The notes under the pieces: generated by a model
Databases searched by the model: none
What the model saw: only the letters and a program-made list of their open reading frames with translations
Told to the model about the DNA's origin: nothing
NCBI GenBank assembly: GCA_958348565.1
Contig: CATVZP010000011.1
Span: forward strand, 1-37,772
DNA from: an uncultured Collinsella sp.
Lineage (GTDB): Bacteria > Actinomycetota > Coriobacteriia > Coriobacteriales > Coriobacteriaceae
Direction of reading: 5' to 3'
DNA length: 37,772 nucleotides
Program-made: the position numbers and the translations under genes
In this document: positions 35,729-37,772 of the stretch, piece after piece
Position numbering within the stretch: the first letter of the stretch is position 1
Layout: the number at the start of each line of letters is the position of its first letter

Positions 35729-36769
35729 TTAAGCAGTTTTGACGCCCGTCCGGTTAAAAAAAGCGGCCAGGTGCGTATACATCACGCAACGCGCAGGCTT
35801 GGCACTGGCAATCGGTCCAAACAACAGGCCGAGTCCACGATGGTTATCCTTGAGTGCCGCGGCCATCTGACGAGTTCGAGATGCATCGAGCATATCACGC
35901 ATACGAGCGGAACGCTCAATTGAAGAAACCCCATGCGGGCTCAAGCACAAATTTTCGATGCAGGCGACCAGCCCGGCGAAGTAAAACATATGGCTCGCAA
36001 CCGTTAGCTGCGTGTCACCGCCCGCCTCTACAAGCGAATCAGTAAGCTCGTCGAGCGCCCGGGCGTCATCGGTCAGCTTGGCAAACAATGTGGGGTCAAA
36101 AGCATCTGTAAGCCGTGGCGCCACCGCATGGAAACAGGCGCCACCGCACCCGGATATGCGTTGTGCCTGCGAAAGGGCACATGTCATAAACCCAATCGAG
36201 CGAAGCGCACGGCCGCGCGACAAACACGTCTCGAACAACGAGCGGCTGTACATCACACCGGAAGTCTGGGCAATCAAGCCGCCGGAAATCATCTGAGGCA
36301 GACCAGCCGCCAAAGAAGCACGGTCATCGATCGCAAGAGAGGTGGCATCCAGCACGCGCGAATGACGCTCACGATGAGCATCGTAGCGGTCGAGCGATGC
36401 CGTGGGAATCACCATGTCTGCCGCAGCATCGCACGCAACATCGACCATCTTGGAAAGAGACTGTGGGGCAAACCACTCGTCGGCGTTCATGGCAACAATC
36501 TGCAATCCACGCGAGGCGGCAAAACCAGCCTTGAGACATGCTCCGTGCGCCGAATCCTCGACGTCAATCAAATCGATGTGAATATCCCTGCCGGCGGCAA
36601 CTTCGAGCGAATGGTGCACGCCCGGCGCAACGTCGCGACAAACCACGACAATTTGCAGGTCATAGAGGTCTTGGTTCTGGACGCTCTCGAGCGCGCGCAT
36701 CGCATAGCTGGGCGAACCCTCAACAATAAGGATCACCGAAAGTCGCGGATGCGAACAACGTCGAACCAA
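35729..36769 (-). CDS. Glycosyltransferase family 2-like protein
   Basis: A 346-residue protein. The first 110 residues look like a GT-A fold: LSVILIVEGSPSYAMRALESVQNQDLYDLQIVVV, then HGACLKAGFAASRGLQIVAMNADEWF. The NADE at the usual DxD position is a variant, so metal binding and activity are uncertain. The rest is helical and not recognised, with no membrane segments. The start is a TTG at 36769 supported by GAGAGGA eight bases upstream; the first ATG would remove the first strand of the fold. It lies between truA and argR on the same strand, with a 161-bp gap before it. A wall or surface polysaccharide role is a guess. Confidence 0.7.
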   Translation of the reverse strand: MVRRCSHPRLSVILIVEGSPSYAMRALESVQNQDLYDLQIVVVCRDVAPGVHHSLEVAAGRDIHIDLIDVEDSAHGACLKAGFAASRGLQIVAMNADEWFAPQSLSKMVDVACDAAADMVIPTASLDRYDAHRERHSRVLDATSLAIDDRASLAAGLPQMISGGLIAQTSGVMYSRSLFETCLSRGRALRSIGFMTCALSQAQRISGCGGACFHAVAPRLTDAFDPTLFAKLTDDARALDELTDSLVEAGGDTQLTVASHMFYFAGLVACIENLCLSPHGVSSIERSARMRDMLDASRTRQMAAALKDNHRGLGLLFGPIASAKPARCVMYTHLAAFFNRTGVKTA

Positions 36770-36930
36770 GTTTTCCGTCCTCTCGACAGCGCCAAATCAA
36801 ACCGTCGTTCATGGTACACCCGAGCTATAAAAGCAACGAGCCGCCTAACATGTTGCACGCCAAGAACAGATGTTGCACACGCGCAGCTCACACATAGTAT
36901 GTGCCAGGTACGGACGCGCCGAGCACTCCC

Positions 36931-37755
36931 CTAGTCGAGCACGACAAGCTCGTCGGGGCCGTAATCCACACCCATAAACGTAAGGCCGCAGGCAGGCGCC
37001 GTGGGACCCGCAGCGGTACGGTCGCAGGCATCAATAACCTCGCGCATCCACTGGGGATCGCGGCGATGCATGCCGATCTCCACGAGCGTGCCCACAATAG
37101 TGCGCACCATCGAATGTAAAAATGCGTTGCCCTCGATGGTAAACGTCAGGATATCCTCGCCAAAAGCGACCTCGTGGCCAAACTCGGCACGCATCACGCA
37201 GCGGTGCGTGGGCTTGCCCACGGCAGAGGCGACCTTGCAAAAGCTCTTAAAGTCCTGTTCGCCCAGCAGCTCTGGACAGGCCGCAGACATAGCCTCGACG
37301 TCCAAGGGGTAGCGATGCCACCACACCGCACCGCGCGAGAGCACGGGGCGTGCATCGCGATCGGCAATGCGGTACGTATACGTACGCGACCGCGCGTCAA
37401 AGCGCGCAGAAAAGCCCTTACGGGCCTTGTAGACCTCGTTTATGGCGATATCTTTAGGCAGGAGGGCATCCATAGCCCTCAGCCATCTACGGCGCGTACA
37501 CGCCAGCTCAGCGTCCGTTACGGGCACGCTAATATACTGCGCTACCGCATGCACACCGGCATCGGTACGCCCCGCACACGTCAGATCGATTGGGCGGCGC
37601 AGCAGCGTCTCGATAGCGCGGCGCAACTCGCCCGCAACGGTCGTCTGGCCCGGCTGCTCGGCAAATCCGCTATAGGACGAGCCATCGTAAGCCACGCGGA
37701 ATACGAGCGTAGCATCAAGCTCTGGAATCGAATTGAAATCAGACGGCGCGGTCAT
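36931..37755 (-). CDS. truA: tRNA pseudouridine synthase A
   Basis: A 274-residue enzyme that makes pseudouridine at positions 38-40 of tRNA anticodon stems. The catalytic Asp65 lies in CAGRTDAGVHA. Other motifs are RVAYDGSSYSGFAEQPGQTTV near the start, SRTYTYRI and GNAFLHSMVRTIVGTLVEIG. Length is normal. GGGAG lies five bases before the ATG at 37755; a start at 37770 would add five residues. In Gram-positives truA often follows rplQ and the ECF transporter genes; the window ends before this can be checked. Confidence 0.94.
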   Translation of the reverse strand: MTAPSDFNSIPELDATLVFRVAYDGSSYSGFAEQPGQTTVAGELRRAIETLLRRPIDLTCAGRTDAGVHAVAQYISVPVTDAELACTRRRWLRAMDALLPKDIAINEVYKARKGFSARFDARSRTYTYRIADRDARPVLSRGAVWWHRYPLDVEAMSAACPELLGEQDFKSFCKVASAVGKPTHRCVMRAEFGHEVAFGEDILTFTIEGNAFLHSMVRTIVGTLVEIGMHRRDPQWMREVIDACDRTAAGPTAPACGLTFMGVDYGPDELVVLD

Positions 37756-37772
37756 GGGCGCTCCCAACAAAC

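Overview
The window looks like a chromosomal segment of a high-GC Gram-positive gut bacterium of the class Coriobacteriia, most likely Collinsella or a close relative. This is inferred from gene content, codon use and family resemblance; no database search was possible. In its favour are GC-rich codons, actinobacterial-style SecA, RF2 without a programmed frameshift, FtsEX, split transketolase, and a strong preference for TAG stop codons.

Layout. 1-1.6 kb: the first codons of an outgoing gene, a VanZ-like membrane protein and a small serine recombinase. 1.7-6.1 kb (minus strand): rnr, ftsX, ftsE. 6.1-7.8 kb: long hairpins and a plus-strand zinc-ribbon membrane protein. 7.9-15.6 kb (minus): transketolase C and N halves, a YitT-family protein, prfB, secA, rpmE. 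This resembles the actinobacterial secA-prfB-ftsE-ftsX neighbourhood with other genes inserted. 15.8-23.1 kb: an accessory island. 23.3-30.6 kb: ACT-domain protein, citrate synthase, two HAD phosphatases, adenine deaminase, tyrS. 30.7-37.8 kb: U32 peptidase, class A penicillin-binding protein, argR, a glycosyltransferase-like protein and truA.

The island is the best candidate for an undescribed system. A 68-bp direct repeat (65/68 identical) bounds about 7.2 kb. Inside, on the minus strand, lies a tightly coupled operon: a permease with two homologous halves, an ABC ATPase, a possible 43-residue peptide, a permease-ATPase fusion whose membrane part resembles the permease halves, and a small secreted tyrosine-rich protein. 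Divergent from it are a DUF2975 membrane protein and a small HTH regulator. A perfect 7-5-7 palindrome sits between the two transcription units. The regulator's stop codon abuts the catalytic part of a tyrosine recombinase that has lost its N-terminus. I read this as an immobilised integrative element carrying a regulated peptide-export or peptide-defence module; the function is inferred.

Other signals: a 42-bp palindromic motif shared by the resolvase 5' region and the secA upstream region; 27-bp repeats starting exactly at the stop codons of two unrelated genes; an RF2 with Ser-Pro-Thr in place of Ser-Pro-Phe in a window where only 2 of 30 genes end in TGA; long RNA-type hairpins before a HAD gene and rpmE; and unusual extensions on FtsE and L31.
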